Shown piece after piece: positions 1 through 9,442 of a DNA stretch of 64,000 nucleotides (position 1 is the first letter of the stretch; the number at the start of each line of letters is the position of its first letter). Position numbers and translations under genes: made by a program. Source of the DNA: VRUE01 sp963725085 (GTDB lineage Bacteria; Actinomycetota; Thermoleophilia; Solirubrobacterales; 70-9); assembly GCA_963725085.1 (NCBI GenBank), contig CAVRXM010000005.1, positions 1 to 64,000 on the forward strand. The letters are read 5' to 3'. Below the pieces are notes generated by a model. It searched no databases and had not been told where the DNA came from. It worked only from the letters and a program-made list of their open reading frames with translations.

Positions 1-44
1 GATCGCAGCCGAACTTCCCCCGATGCAATTGGCCGAGATTGATC

Positions 45-73
45 GCAATCCCCCTCCCAGAGCCAATTCTCGG
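45..73. repeat. Short direct repeat, copy 1 (island edge)
   Basis: This 29-bp stretch shares its core (gcaatccc then ctcccagagccaa) with 1458-1479, and its second half (ctcccaga-ccaattctc) with 18970-18990. The copies lie at the two ends of the accessory region, next to tRNA 3'-end-like fragments, so a junction or attachment-site origin is possible but unproven. Bases 1-210 otherwise show no gene. Confidence 0.45.
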
Positions 74-210
74 TGCGGCTGGAGGAGATCCAGGAAGGGC
101 GACTGCGACCGCGCGATTTGAAGCCGAGTCCTTGTATTCGGGGTTCGGATATTCCAAACGGGACAGCTTCGAAACCCATCCCCCGGCCTCCGGTGCAGAA
201 CCTTCTCTGT

Positions 211-1284
211 CTAGGGGGTCAGGCCGACCTTGACCACGCCTTCGCGCTGGTTGCCGAACAGGTCGTAGGCCTCCTCGATCTGGTCCAGCGAGAAGCGGTG
301 GGTGATCAGCGGGCCGAGGTCGAGCCTGCCGTGGCGCACCATCTCCATCAGCACCCGCATCCGCTCCTTTCCTCCGGGGCAGAGTGTGGTCAGGATCTGC
401 TTGTCGCCGATCCCGTACACGAAGGACTCGAGCGGGACCTCGAGCTTGCCGCCGTAGACGCCGAGACTGGACACGATACCGCCGGGCCGGGTCGCGTCGA
501 GGCACGCCTGGAACGTCTCCTGGGTGCCCAGCGCCTCGATCGCGACGTCGACGCCGCGCCCCCCCGTGAGGCGCTTGATCGCCGCGATCGGGTCTTCTTC
601 GGTGAAGTCGATCGTCTCGTCGGCGCCCATCTTCCTGGACAGCTCCAGCCGCCCTGCTATGCGGTCGACGCCGATGACCAGCGAGGCGCCCATCAGTCGC
701 GCCCCGGCCGTCGCGCAAAGCCCGATCGGCCCCTGGGCGAAGACGGCGACGGTCTGCCCGATTCGGACGTTGGCGGTCTCCGCCGCCGAGATGCCGGTAG
801 AGGCGATGTCGGCGAGCAGCACGCACTGCTCGTCGCTCAGGTCGTCGGGGATCTTGGCCAGGTTCGCCTGGGCGTAGGGAACGCGGAAGTACTCGGCCTG
901 GACGCCGTCGATCGAGTTGCCGAGCTGCCAGCCGCCGATCATTTTCCATTCGTCATCGTGGCCGGAGCACTGCGACTCGTTGTGGTTCTGACAGTAGAAG
1001 CAGGTGCCGCAAGGGGTGATTGCGCCCACCAGGACCCGATCGCCGATCTCGTAGCCGGAAACCGCGTCGCCGAGCTGGTGGATCGTCCCAACCGGCTCGT
1101 GGCCGACGATGCGCCCCTGCTCCACCGGGTACTCCTCGCGCCAGATGTGGACGTCCGTGCCGCAGATTGTGGTCAACGAGATCTTCACGATCGCGTCGTT
1201 GGGCCCGCATTGGGGGGTCGGCTTCTCCTCCAAGACGATCCGCTCATGCCCCTCGAACACCGCCGCCTTCATCGTCTCTGCCAT
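211..1284 (-). CDS. Zinc-dependent alcohol dehydrogenase (MDR family)
   Basis: A 357-residue medium-chain dehydrogenase/reductase that oxidises an alcohol or polyol with NAD(P). Visible zinc features are the catalytic ligand C41 in CGTDVH, the GHE triad at 61-63, and the structural-zinc cysteines C92, C95, C98 and C106. A Rossmann region follows (VAVFAQGPIGLCA), then a typical GIVSSLGVYGG segment. The ATG at 1284 is preferred over an upstream in-frame start because GAGGTG lies just upstream. The substrate cannot be fixed from sequence; similarity to threonine/sorbitol or secondary-alcohol dehydrogenases is only general. Its 3' end faces the repeat-containing left edge. Confidence 0.9.
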   Translation of the reverse strand: MAETMKAAVFEGHERIVLEEKPTPQCGPNDAIVKISLTTICGTDVHIWREEYPVEQGRIVGHEPVGTIHQLGDAVSGYEIGDRVLVGAITPCGTCFYCQNHNESQCSGHDDEWKMIGGWQLGNSIDGVQAEYFRVPYAQANLAKIPDDLSDEQCVLLADIASTGISAAETANVRIGQTVAVFAQGPIGLCATAGARLMGASLVIGVDRIAGRLELSRKMGADETIDFTEEDPIAAIKRLTGGRGVDVAIEALGTQETFQACLDATRPGGIVSSLGVYGGKLEVPLESFVYGIGDKQILTTLCPGGKERMRVLMEMVRHGRLDLGPLITHRFSLDQIEEAYDLFGNQREGVVKVGLTP

Positions 1285-1457
1285 TGGTGCACCTCGCTTC
1301 GTGCGTCGTTGGACCGTGAGGCAAGCGTAGGCGCTACCTCTCGGCCGCGCATCAGTAGAACGCCGCAATAAGGAGGGCCTGATCCGCGTCCTTGACCGAG
1401 CTCCGCACGGGGATCCAGTTCGAAACGGATTCGGACGACCATGCTAGATCCCAAGCC

Positions 1458-1479
1458 GCAATCCCGCTCCCAGAGCCAA
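1458..1479. repeat. Short direct repeat, copy 2
   Basis: The bases match 45-66 with one base missing in the central run of C. It lies about 130 bp before the T-arm-like fragment at 1609. The arrangement resembles 18970-19027, where the same repeat core also precedes a T-arm-like fragment. Confidence 0.45.
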
Positions 1480-1608
1480 CCTCGAAGGGGTGGCGTTGGC
1501 CGTTCTAGGGGCCAAGTCCGGAGGGGGCGTCGCCGGCGCCAAGCCGACCCGGTTTCGTTCGGTTTCGTTCGGTTTTGACCGCCCAGACCGGGGATAGGGC
1601 AGCCGCTA

Positions 1609-1633
1609 CGGGGTTCGAATCCCGCAGCGGTAT
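1609..1633 (+). other. tRNA 3'-end-like fragment (T-arm), possible attachment-site remnant
   Basis: The core gggttcgaatccc has the conserved TTCGAAT T-loop and is followed by agcggta, as at 19001-19027. No D-arm, anticodon arm or 5' acceptor strand pairs with it upstream, so it is not an intact tRNA. Its stem is only three base pairs. An old integrase attachment site is the simplest reading. Confidence 0.35.
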
Positions 1634-1868
1634 CAGCGGAGAACTCGCCACCTGCGGGGTTTTCACCACCGGCATGGTCTGATCCAAAGACTATGCGTGC
1701 GTGCTTCTCGCTCAGTCCACGAGCGTGGCGTCGATGCGGGCTTGGCTGTCCCGAAGCCGGTAAGCGTGAACGACGATGAGCCCATCAACACCTGTCGGGC
1801 CGGGGTGAATTGGAAGGCCTTGCTGCGTCGCTCAGTCTCACGCCAAGCTATGACGAAGGGCGAACCAG

Positions 1869-2492
1869 CTACGACCTGGGCTGGATCGGCAAAGACCTCT
1901 CCGGCGTCGGCTCAAGGTCCACGCAGTCGCGCATGGTGGCATCTGTCACCTCCACCTTGCGCGGCCCGAAAGCAATGCCGTAGACGAAGCAAACGCGCGG
2001 TGGGCGCGACCCGCTTGCCGGGCGAAGGCGCGGCTGTTGCAGCACCGGGTAGCTATCCAGCCGGTAGTACGGCAGGGAGTTGACGTAGAGGGAGGGCAGC
2101 ACGGGCGTCACGAGCAGGCCTGCATACGCGGCCCAGCCGAGTGTGGGCCGCTGCCTGAAGCGCAGGAAGGTCCCCAGCATGACCAAGGCCGTTGGAACAA
2201 GGAGCAGGGCCAGCGCGCCCATCGCTGCCGGCGAGTTGCCGTCGCTGCAGAACTGTCGTCGAGGTGACCAGGGCCATGATGGGGGTGGCGCTGGGCTGGG
2301 GTTCTCGGCCAGGCACTCACCGAAGGCGGTAAGCCAGAAAGCGACAATCGCGACCCCGGTGATCACGCCGGCAGCGATGCCAGTCAAGATTGCCGTCCGG
2401 CGCGGTACGCCTGCTGCGCGAGGGCCTCCACCCGTGACAAGCGCACTGACCGGCACGGCGAGGAGCCAGAGCACCCAGCTCACGCGCGGCAT
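1869..2492 (-). CDS. Hypothetical multi-pass membrane protein
   Basis: A 207-residue protein of no recognised family. Hydrophobic segments lie at about residues 5-22, 32-55, 92-110 and 120-137, which suggests four membrane spans and a soluble C-terminal tail of about 60 residues. That tail holds two cysteines (VCFVYG and RDCVDL). It is divergent from the small gene at 2669, and the intergenic space carries the TCACC-N7-GGTGA dyad. Only coding quality, hydrophobicity and lack of a competing frame support the gene. Confidence 0.5.
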   Translation of the reverse strand: MPRVSWVLWLLAVPVSALVTGGGPRAAGVPRRTAILTGIAAGVITGVAIVAFWLTAFGECLAENPSPAPPPSWPWSPRRQFCSDGNSPAAMGALALLLVPTALVMLGTFLRFRQRPTLGWAAYAGLLVTPVLPSLYVNSLPYYRLDSYPVLQQPRLRPASGSRPPRVCFVYGIAFGPRKVEVTDATMRDCVDLEPTPERSLPIQPRS

Positions 2493-2547
2493 CGCACACT
2501 TCTATCGGCGCGCAACTTTTGGCGCCTGAGTTGGAGCGATGCAGAGT

Positions 2548-2564
2548 TCACCCGAACGAGGTGA
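2548..2564. promoter_or_regulatory. Shared dyad TCACC-N7-GGTGA, site 1
   Basis: A perfect 5-bp dyad with spacer cgaacga lies between two divergent membrane-protein genes. The same arrangement occurs at 9387-9403, 11296-11312 and 11768-11784, always in a promoter region. It may be an operator for an island regulator. Confidence 0.45.
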
Positions 2565-2668
2565 TGCCTCCGATGCGGCTTCGACCTAGCTTGATGCTTA
2601 GAGGGCCGATTTTCGGTCTGTCTACGCCGTCAAATGGTGGTCCAACAAGAAGGGAAAAACGACTTTCA

Positions 2669-2839
2669 ATGCTATGGATCGGACTTGGAGCCGTCGTCTA
2701 CATCGTGTTATTCATCTGGCTTGGCATTGCGTGTCTCCGCAATGGCCACGGATGGCTGTTCTTCTTCGGGATCTTCTTCCCCCTACTTTGGATATTCGGT
2801 GCACTTAGCAGTCCCAGAGAAGGGGCCGCGTCGGCATAG
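2669..2839 (+). CDS. Small two-span membrane protein
   Basis: A 56-residue protein with two hydrophobic segments (residues 3-22 and 27-44) separated by LRNGHGW. Small proteins of this pattern recur in Solirubrobacterales-type genomes but have no assigned role. The ATG at 2669 is chosen because the hydrophobic segment starts there and a purine-rich agaaggg lies upstream. A longer in-frame start at 2519 would cover the regulatory dyad at 2548. It lies 81 bp before the first DUF6325 gene and could be co-transcribed with it. Confidence 0.55.
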   Translation: MLWIGLGAVVYIVLFIWLGIACLRNGHGWLFFFGIFFPLLWIFGALSSPREGAASA

Positions 2840-2920
2840 GCGACGGGCTTCGGGCGTCCTAAGCCGAGGCGCACCGCGCAGGACACGGCAAATTTCAAAC
2901 GAGCTCAGGAGGAAAGGAAG

Positions 2921-3382
2921 ATGAACGCCAGCACCGATCAGCTTGGACCCGTCGATTACCTAGTGGTCGAGTTCCCTGCCGACAGAGCTGACTTCTCCGG
3001 AGAGATGGCGTCGGAGCTGAAGAGGCTCGTCGACGGCGGCCAGATCCGGATACTCGATCTGCTTTTAGTCGAAAAGGGCGCCGATGGATCGATTGATGCG
3101 GCCGAGCTGAAGGATGCGGACGACAGCGACATTGGCCTACTTCGCGAGTTGGAGGCTGATCTCGCAATCCTCCTCGCCGAGGAAGACATCGAGAAGCTCG
3201 GACAGGCGCTGGAGCCCGGTAGCAAAGCGGCCGTGCTGGTCTGGGAGAACTCCTGGGCGGGGCCGTTCGGCTCGGCCGTGCGCCGGGCTGGCGGCCAGCT
3301 GGTGGCCAACGGACGCATTCCGACCCAGGCGATTTTGGCCGCGGCCGAAGCAGAAGAAGACGACACGATGGAAGAAGCTTGA
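2921..3382 (+). CDS. DUF6325 family protein, module copy 1
   Basis: A 153-residue acidic soluble protein. It matches the DUF6325 pattern by the opening LGPVDYLVVEFP, the central RILDLLLVEKGADGS and the end WAGPFGSAVRRAGGQLVANGRIP. The function of the family is unknown. A strong AGGAGG site precedes the start. It is more diverged than the near-identical copies at 13212 and 19306, but like them is immediately followed by a short basic partner gene whose start touches its stop. The constant two-gene arrangement suggests the products work together. Confidence 0.85.
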   Translation: MNASTDQLGPVDYLVVEFPADRADFSGEMASELKRLVDGGQIRILDLLLVEKGADGSIDAAELKDADDSDIGLLRELEADLAILLAEEDIEKLGQALEPGSKAAVLVWENSWAGPFGSAVRRAGGQLVANGRIPTQAILAAAEAEEDDTMEEA

Positions 3383-3385
3383 GTG

Positions 3386-3670
3386 ATGCCACTCGGACCA
3401 GGTCGCAGAGGGCGACGAGGCGTGATCGGCAAACCCGTGGCTCGAACCGCCGCGGTGGTCGGCACGGCTGCCGTCGTGTCGAGAGGTCACGAGCGAAGGT
3501 CAGACCGGCGGGAGGACCGCCGCGACCGCCGTGGACCTGGAGTACCAGGTAGTCGCGCTAAGCGGGCCGCGTGGAGACTCAGAGCACACCATCGGGTCCG
3601 GACAAGGAGGTCGCCACCACTCCTCCGAGCCCAAAGCCCGGCCATCCGCGCGTGGTCGTCGCCCTGTTGA
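3386..3670 (+). pseudogene. Partner of DUF6325, probably truncated (SHOCT part missing)
   Basis: The first 50 or so residues (MPLGPGRRGRRG..VARTAAVVGTAAVVSR) correspond to the N-terminal part of the partner proteins at 13672 and 19765. A basic, low-complexity tail then runs into the next gene, which starts inside it at 3571. The C-terminal SHOCT helix pair found in the other copies is absent. A GTG at 3383 directly after the DUF6325 stop could also serve as start. Deletion joining it to the following membrane-protein gene is the likely history; a short functional form cannot be excluded. Confidence 0.5.
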
Positions 3671-4752
3671 TCGCCGCCACGCTGCTGACCGTGGTCGCGA
3701 TCTTCTCCATCTGGATCAATCGCCAGGCACTCAACACCGACAACTGGGTCAACACCAGCGCCAAGCTGCTGCAGAACAAGGACATCCAGGGGCAGCTGGC
3801 GATCTACATGTCCGATCAGCTCTTCGAAAACGTCAACGTCGAAGAAGAACTGCAGAAGGCCCTGCCGCCGAAACTGGCGCCGCTCGCCGGTCCCGCCTCC
3901 GGAGCTCTGGAACAGCTGGGGCCGCAGGCTGCCGAAAAGGCGTTGGAAAGGCCGAAGGTTCAGGAACTCTGGGAAAGCGCGAACCGCGCCGCCCATGAAG
4001 AGCTGCTGAAAGTCATCGACGGCGGCGGGCCCGCTGTGTCCACCAGTGGCGGTGAAGTGACCTTGAACCTCGGCACGCTGCTTGGGCAGGTCGGCGAAAA
4101 GCTCGGCGTCGGCGGCAAGATCGCCGAAAAGGTCCCCCCTGAAGCCGGTCAGATCACCGTGCTCAAGTCGAACGATCTGTCGACCGCACAGAACGCCGCC
4201 AAGCTGATCAGGCGGCTGCCGGTGGTGCTGACGTTGCTGGTGATCCTGCTCTACGGTTTGGCGATCTATCTCGCCGGTCCCCGCCGACGCGAGGCCCTGA
4301 GGTCGGTCGGCATCTGCTTCCTCTTGGCCGGGGTGCTGACCCTGATCGTTCGCGGCTTCGTCGGCAACGAGGTGGTGGACGCACTGGCCAAGTCGGAGTC
4401 CGTTAAGCCAGCGACAGAAGCAGTCTGGAGCATCGGTACCTCCTTGCTGGTCACCGTTGCGACGTCGGCTATCACCATCGGGATCCTGCTCGTGATCGCG
4501 GCCTGGCTGGTCGGGCCCACTCGCTTCGCAGTGCGGTTCCGCCGCGAAGCGGCCCCGTATGTCGAAGAGAATCGGGCCGCCGCCTACGCCGTCGCCGGAC
4601 TCGTTTTTCTGGCGCTGATCGCCTGGGCACCGATCCCAGCCTTCGGCACGGCGCTCGGAATCATCCTCTTTGCGGTGCTGTTTGCGCTCGGCACCGAGGT
4701 CCTCCGTCGCCAGATACTGCGCGAGGCCGCCGAGCGCAGCGCCGCCGGGTGA
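3571..4752 (+). CDS. Integral membrane protein of unknown function
   Basis: A 393-residue protein. A cytoplasmic N-terminus is followed by one span (about 29-48), a large external domain (about 50-210) rich in short helices, and then five hydrophobic segments (about 218-236, 247-265, 290-318, 338-356 and 360-375). The layout matches a widespread actinobacterial integral membrane protein with no known role. The start is uncertain: GTG at 3571 overlaps the preceding remnant by 100 bases. The GAP-family gene at 4776 follows after 23 bp, so these genes probably share a transcript. Confidence 0.7.
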   Translation: METQSTPSGPDKEVATTPPSPKPGHPRVVVALLIAATLLTVVAIFSIWINRQALNTDNWVNTSAKLLQNKDIQGQLAIYMSDQLFENVNVEEELQKALPPKLAPLAGPASGALEQLGPQAAEKALERPKVQELWESANRAAHEELLKVIDGGGPAVSTSGGEVTLNLGTLLGQVGEKLGVGGKIAEKVPPEAGQITVLKSNDLSTAQNAAKLIRRLPVVLTLLVILLYGLAIYLAGPRRREALRSVGICFLLAGVLTLIVRGFVGNEVVDALAKSESVKPATEAVWSIGTSLLVTVATSAITIGILLVIAAWLVGPTRFAVRFRREAAPYVEENRAAAYAVAGLVFLALIAWAPIPAFGTALGIILFAVLFALGTEVLRRQILREAAERSAAG

Positions 4753-4775
4753 ACTTCTAGAGGCCGAGAGCTCTC

Positions 4776-5453
4776 GTGAGTCAGGTCTTCTTCTACTCCA
4801 TCACAGCAGCCTTCAATCCGACGCTGCTCACGGCCACCACGGTAATGCTCTTGCTCCCGAGCCCGAAGCGGCTGCTCTTCGGCTATCTGCTCGGCGCCTA
4901 TATGACCAGCATCGCTCTGGGGATCCTGATTGTCTTCGCGTTGGAAGGGTCGGGTGCGGTCAGCACGACGCAGAGCACCCTGAGCCCGGCCGCCGACATC
5001 GCCCTCGGCTTGATCCTGATCGTCATCTCCCTCGTTCTCCGCAGCGACGGCCACAAGAGGCGTGCAGAGGAACGCAGGGCCCAGAAGGCCGGAAAGCCAG
5101 AGAAGACGCCGAAGTGGCGGGCGGCACTGAGCAGGGGCTCGGCCCGAGACACATTCGTGGTCGGCGCCCTGCTGACCCTTCCCGGCGCTTCCTACCTCGC
5201 CGGCCTACATGGGATCAGCGATCAGAATCTGAGCACGACCTCGACGGTGTTGTGCATCATCGCCTTCAACTTGATCATGCTTGCGCTCCTTGAGGCACCG
5301 TTGATCGGCTACACGGTCGCTCCAGAGCGGACGCAGAGGGCGGTGACGCGATTCCGCCTTGCGCTCGATCGCCACGGAGGGCGGATTCTCTACATCGGCG
5401 CAGCCGTGATGGGGCTAGCGCTCGTCGCGCGTGGGCTGATCGAGCTGCTGTGA
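4776..5453 (+). CDS. GAP family (SfLAP-type) membrane protein 1
   Basis: A 225-residue protein with six predicted spans, resembling the mycobacterial sulfolipid-1-addressing protein family (GAP). Family features are the N-terminal AFNPTLLTATTVMLLLPSPKRLLFGYLLGAY, a charged cytosolic loop around 90-118 (KRRAEERRAQKAGKPEK) and LTLPGASYLAGL. Relatives are linked to export or placement of envelope glycolipids; here that is inference. It starts with GTG. A second member follows at 5609, so this is a local pair. Confidence 0.75.
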   Translation: MSQVFFYSITAAFNPTLLTATTVMLLLPSPKRLLFGYLLGAYMTSIALGILIVFALEGSGAVSTTQSTLSPAADIALGLILIVISLVLRSDGHKRRAEERRAQKAGKPEKTPKWRAALSRGSARDTFVVGALLTLPGASYLAGLHGISDQNLSTTSTVLCIIAFNLIMLALLEAPLIGYTVAPERTQRAVTRFRLALDRHGGRILYIGAAVMGLALVARGLIELL

Positions 5454-5518
5454 ATCCAGGCTCTTTGCGTTTGATCTTCACCCTGACTACCGTCTGCTTT
5501 GCCTCGCCAATTGCCTTG

Positions 5519-5548
5519 CTCGACCGCGCGGGTCACGGCGGGCTCGAC
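5519..5548. repeat. 30-bp exact copy of part of the DUF1269 gene
   Basis: These 30 bases are identical to 6447-6476, an internal part of the DUF1269 gene further on. No reading frame here continues the similarity. It looks like a leftover from rearrangement in the 155-bp gap between the two GAP genes. Confidence 0.6.
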
Positions 5549-5608
5549 TCTCGCAACGGCACGTGGGGACGCTAGACGCTCACGGTTGAGCCTGCGAGGA
5601 TCGCTCCC

Positions 5609-6282
5609 ATGGGACAAGGGATCAGCGAGGTCATCGTGTACGCGGTCGGCGTGGCGGTCAGCCTGATGTCGATCATCGCCGTAACTCTGATGTTGTTCTC
5701 GAAGCGGGCTCGGGTGAACGGTCCGGTATTCCTGCTCGGGTGGGTGCTCACGCTGGCGGTGGTCAGCGGGCTGGCCTACGTCCTGGCCGACCAGGGCAAC
5801 GCCTCGACGAGCACCTCTGCCTCGGACAGCATCGCCTGGGGGAAGATCGTCTTCGGCGTGCTGTTTCTGCTGCTCGCCATGCGCAGCTGGCGTAACCGCC
5901 CGGCGCCCGGCGCCCAATCGGAGATGCCGAAGTGGATGGCCGGGATCGACGCGCTGACACCCTGGAAGGCGCTCGGCCTTGCCCTGCTCCTGGCGGGGAT
6001 CAATCCGAAGAACCTCATGCTTTCCGTCGCCGCCGGGGCGGGGCTCGCAACACTCGGGCTTTCAACCAGTGACACGCTCGCGTCCCTGCTCGTCTTCGTG
6101 TCGTGGGCAGCCTGACTATCGCCGGGCCGGTCGTCTACTACCTCGTGGGTGGTGACGACGCCGAGGCCCGGCTCAACGAGATGAAGGAATGGCTGGCACT
6201 GCACAACGACGCGGTCACGGCGGTGGTGTTCCTCATCTTCGGCGTCGACCTCATCGCGAAGGGCCTTCCGCCACTGTCATAG
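5609..6282 (+). CDS. GAP family (SfLAP-type) membrane protein 2, frameshifted
   Basis: Residues 1-164 follow the GAP pattern (MGQGISEVIVYAVGVAVSLMS, a loop with SWRNRP, then PWKALGLALLLAGINPKNL). Around 6097-6101 the frame changes. The expected continuation, GSLTIAGPVVYYLVGGDD to the end DLIAKGLPPLS, is intact in the next frame and stops at 6282. Lack of one base explains this. The rest of the gene is clean, so a sequencing indel is more likely than decay. It would encode about 224 residues with six spans and pairs with the gene at 4776. Confidence 0.7.
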
Positions 6283-6350
6283 TCATAGGACGGTTCCGCG
6301 GGAACTTCGCGCGAGGCCCCCGAGCGCTGGGGCATGGGATCGTGAAGTGG

Positions 6351-6870
6351 TCAGTCGCCGCCTTCCGCGGCCATCTTCTCCTGGGCATCGGCCAGCGCGC
6401 CTTTCAGAGCCTGGACGTGGTTCCCCTCGGCCTCCCCGATGGTCTTCTCGACCGCGCGGGTCACGGCGGGCTCGACATTTGTCAGCCTCCGAGTGCGAGT
6501 AGGCGACGATCAGGCCGGCGCCGCCGAGCGGGATCGTCTCGCCCGCCTCCTCGCCGAGTTTGCTCGGCGGTCTGGTGATGGAGCAGACCGCCCAGGCGCG
6601 CCGCCCATCGCGGCGCCGATCGCAGTTGTGGCAAGCAGCGGAGGGGCGAAAAGCCCGACCGCGAAGCCGACCGCGCCCAGGCCCTCGGCCCCCTCGCGGA
6701 CCATGTGGTCGGTCTCCTCAACCGAGAGGCTCTCCCTCGAGATCCTTGCTGACGACGGCCGCGCCGTGCAGGTGCGCGCCGCACTCGAGGACCGCGTTGT
6801 AGTCCTCCTCGGCGGCGTCCTTCGACAGATAGCCGCCGATCAGGACGTCGATCGTGTCATGCAGTTTCAT
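6351..6870 (-). CDS. DUF1269-like protein, several frameshifts
   Basis: Joining frames gives a protein of about 172 residues. It begins MKLHDTIDVLIGGYLSKDAA, has a glycine-rich membrane-associated centre (GAVGFAVGLFAPPLLATTAIGAA) and ends with a helix that includes EKTIGEAEGNHVQALKGALA. This is the layout of DUF1269-type stress/membrane proteins. Indels are needed near 6722, 6590, 6555 and 6478. A GGAGAG site precedes the ATG at 6870. Four indels in 500 bases could mean a real pseudogene, but neighbouring genes show the same error type. Confidence 0.55.
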
Positions 6871-6900
6871 CGCGTTCTCTCCTCTCCCTGGCTCGCTGGC

Positions 6901-9317
6901 TCACGCCGTGATCGCATGCGCCGCGTGCCCATGTTGGACCGCCGTGTGGAGCTCGTGCGCGTCCTCCTTCGACGGGTGTGGATTGACATCGAACACGACC
7001 TTCTTGACCTCGCCCGTGAAGGCGAACGGTTTGCGGTCCTCGTAGGACAGGTCGACGACGCCGCCGTTGTCGCGGCCGATGTCCATGCCTGCGTAGCCTG
7101 AGAAGCGGATCGGGACCGTGTGGTCCATCCGCCCCGTGGCGACCGGACGGTCATCGATGAATAGCGTGACCTCGCCACCGGTGGCCGGTTTCGCGGCGTC
7201 GGCCGCGAACTCCATGCGCACCGTCACCTCGCCCTCGGGCAAGGCCTCCTCGGCCTGTTGCCGGTAGACGAAGACGCCCATCATCGAGTAGGTGTGGGTG
7301 AGGCGGCCTTCGTCGACGAACAGCGAGAACCCGCCCATGTGGTCGGCCTCGGCGACGATCACACCCTCGGCGCCCCCCGATGGGATCACGAGATCGGCGC
7401 TGATCGAGTAGGAGTGGTTGTAGATCCGCGGGATCATTCCCGAGAGGACGTTCTGAACGTCGCCGCGAAACTCGTACTTTGGCGACCTCGGGAAGGGGTG
7501 GCACGATGCCGAAGAACGGCGCCAGCGCCGCCATCAGCGGCAGCACGTCGTACCGCTCGGCCTCCTGCCAGAAGAGCTCCTTCAGCTCTTTCACTTTCTC
7601 CGGGTTCTCCGCGGCGAGGTCCCGGGCCTGGGTGAAGTCGTCGGGAAGGTAGTAGAGCTCGGCAGGATCGTCATCTGGGTTCCAGTCGCCCGGGGTGTAG
7701 GGCTTGAGGGCCTCCGGGGTCAGGACCCACGGGATCCGCTCGGTCCTCATCGCGAGCCACCAGCCGTCCTTGTACATGGCGCGATTGCCGATCGTCTCGA
7801 AGTACTGCTGGGTGTGGTGTTCGGGAGCGTCGGGGTCGGTCAGCGAGTCGGCGAATGTGAGGCCGTGCATGGGTTGCTGCTCGATCCCGTCGATATGTGT
7901 CGGCATCGGTATGCCGGCGATGTCGAGAATCGTCGGGCCGACGTCGATGACGTGAGTGAAGTGCGATCTCAGGGCGCCGTCTTCCCGGACCCTCTCCGGC
8001 CAGCGCACGACCAATGGGTTGCGGGTGCCGCCGAGGTGGGAGCCGACCTGCTTTCCCCATTTGAATGGCGTGTTTCCTGCCCATGCCCAGGCGGCGGAGT
8101 AGTGCGGGGCCATCATCTGATTTCCCCAGGCCTCGATGCCGCCATAGCGCTCGGATAGCTGCAGTTGCATCTCGTCGGTCAGTGGGATGCCGTTCTGCAT
8201 CGTCAGCTCGTTGAAGGAGCCGGTGATCGTGCCCTCCATGCTGGCGCCGTTGTCGCCCCAGATCCAGATCACCATCGTGTTGTCGAGCTCCCCGAGCTCC
8301 TCGATCGCGTCGATCACGCGGCCGACGTTGTGGTCGGCGTTCTCTGAATAGCCGGCGTAGACCTCCATCTGACGCGCGTAGATAGGCCTTGAGCTTGTCC
8401 GGGACGTCGTCCCAGGCGGGGAACGCATCATCGCGGGGCGTCAACTCCGCCTCGGCGGGAACCACACCCGCTTCCTTCTGCCTCGCGAACGATCTCCTCG
8501 CGAAGCGTGTCCCAGCCCTGGTCGAACTGGCCCCTGTACTTCTCCGCCCACTCTTCCGACACGTGGTGGGGGGCATGGCTGCAACCGGTGGAGAAGTAGG
8601 TGAAGAACGGCCTCTCGGCATCCTGCGCGCGGATCGCATGCAGCCACTCGATCGTCTTGTCCGCCATGTCGTCCGGGCAGGTAGTAGGGATCGCCCCTCG
8701 TCGTCGTAGTAGGCGTCCGGGGTGCCGATGATCTTCTGGTTCTCCGCGAGGCAGGGATCCCACTGTCCCGAGCCCCCGCCGAGGAACCCGTAGAAGTAGT
8801 CGAAGCCCCAGCCGACCGGCCAGCGATCGAATGGCCCGGCGGGCCCCTGCTGGCCATCCGGCGTCAGGTGCCACTTGCCGAACGCGGAGGTGCAGTACCC
8901 GTTGTCCCGCAGGATCCTCGGGAAGGGGACGCAGTCATCCGGAACGAAGGCCGTGTAGCCGGGGAACCCCGTCGAGAACTCTCCGACCGAGCCGAATCCG
9001 ACCGCGTGGCTGTTGCGGCCGGTCAGGAGCGCGGCCCGCGTGGGGGAGCAGAGAGGGGTGACGTGAAAGCGGTTGTAGCGAAGCCCTTGCTGCGCCATCC
9101 GGCTGAAGTTGGGGGTGTCGATGGGTCCACCGAAGGTCCCGGCATTCCCATAGCCGGCATCGTCGATCAGCACCATGAGGACATTCGGGGCGCCGTCGGG
9201 AGCATCGACGTGGCCGATCGACTCCCAGTCCGGCTTTGAGCCCTCGAGCGTCCTGTTTGCAACCCCCCGGAACGGCTGCCTGGGAATTGGAAGCTTGCTT
9301 CGATCTGGTTGGCTCAT
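6901..9317 (-). CDS. Arylsulfatase, type I (formylglycine-dependent), five frameshifts
   Basis: A sulfatase of about 800 residues that hydrolyses sulfate esters. Metal-ligand aspartates D52-D53 lie in LIDDAGYGN. The nucleophile motif is C90-SPTRAALLTGR, where Cys90 must be oxidised to formylglycine. Later come GKWHL, SHAPHH, WGDNGA and a C-terminal beta-rich domain (about 640-800). The frame breaks at about 8694 (run of four C), 8675, 8490, 8384 and 7479 (run of T), and each single-base correction restores the family sequence. GGAGGT precedes the ATG at 9317. A formylglycine-generating enzyme lies at 13954, and the promoter region carries the shared dyad. Confidence 0.85.
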
Positions 9318-9382
9318 GCGCAGCTGACCTCCGGTCCGGGAACGATTGGGCAATCCGGATTCGAGCAGGCAGGAGCTGCGGT

Positions 9383-9407
9383 CACATCATCCGAAGCAGG
9401 TGAAATG
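9383..9407. promoter_or_regulatory. 25-bp promoter-region repeat with dyad (site 2)
   Basis: This 25-bp sequence is identical to 11292-11316. It contains TCATC-N7-GGTGA (9387-9403), the same dyad as sites 1 and 4 with one half-site change. It lies 66-90 bp upstream of the sulfatase start, on the same strand relation as its twin upstream of the secreted protein at 11261. Bases around it are also similar (attcgagca-gcagg), so the whole control region was probably duplicated. Confidence 0.6.
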
Positions 9408-9442
9408 AACCTCCGCGTCGCCAGTGGACCAGCCACCTCGAG

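Larger units (their letters stand above)
1285..1868. other. Gene-free stretch with repeats and a tRNA 3'-end-like fragment
   Basis: No convincing coding frame is present in these 584 bases. The stretch holds the second copy of the edge repeat (1458-1479), a 10-bp tandem repeat of ggtttcgttc (1551-1575, about 2.5 units), and a T-arm/acceptor-like segment (1609-1633). It separates the alcohol dehydrogenase from the first membrane-protein gene of the accessory region. Confidence 0.55.

Noticed and set aside
73..1371. Long plus-strand open frame of about 430 codons opposite the alcohol dehydrogenase
   Set aside because: It is the antisense of a clear MDR dehydrogenase. Its sequence is rich in Arg, Asp and Val, as expected for a shadow frame in GC-rich DNA, with no family resemblance.
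6439..7101. Plus-strand 220-codon frame across the DUF1269 and sulfatase ends
   Set aside because: The minus strand shows family-specific DUF1269 and sulfatase sequence through the same bases; the plus frame is a shadow.
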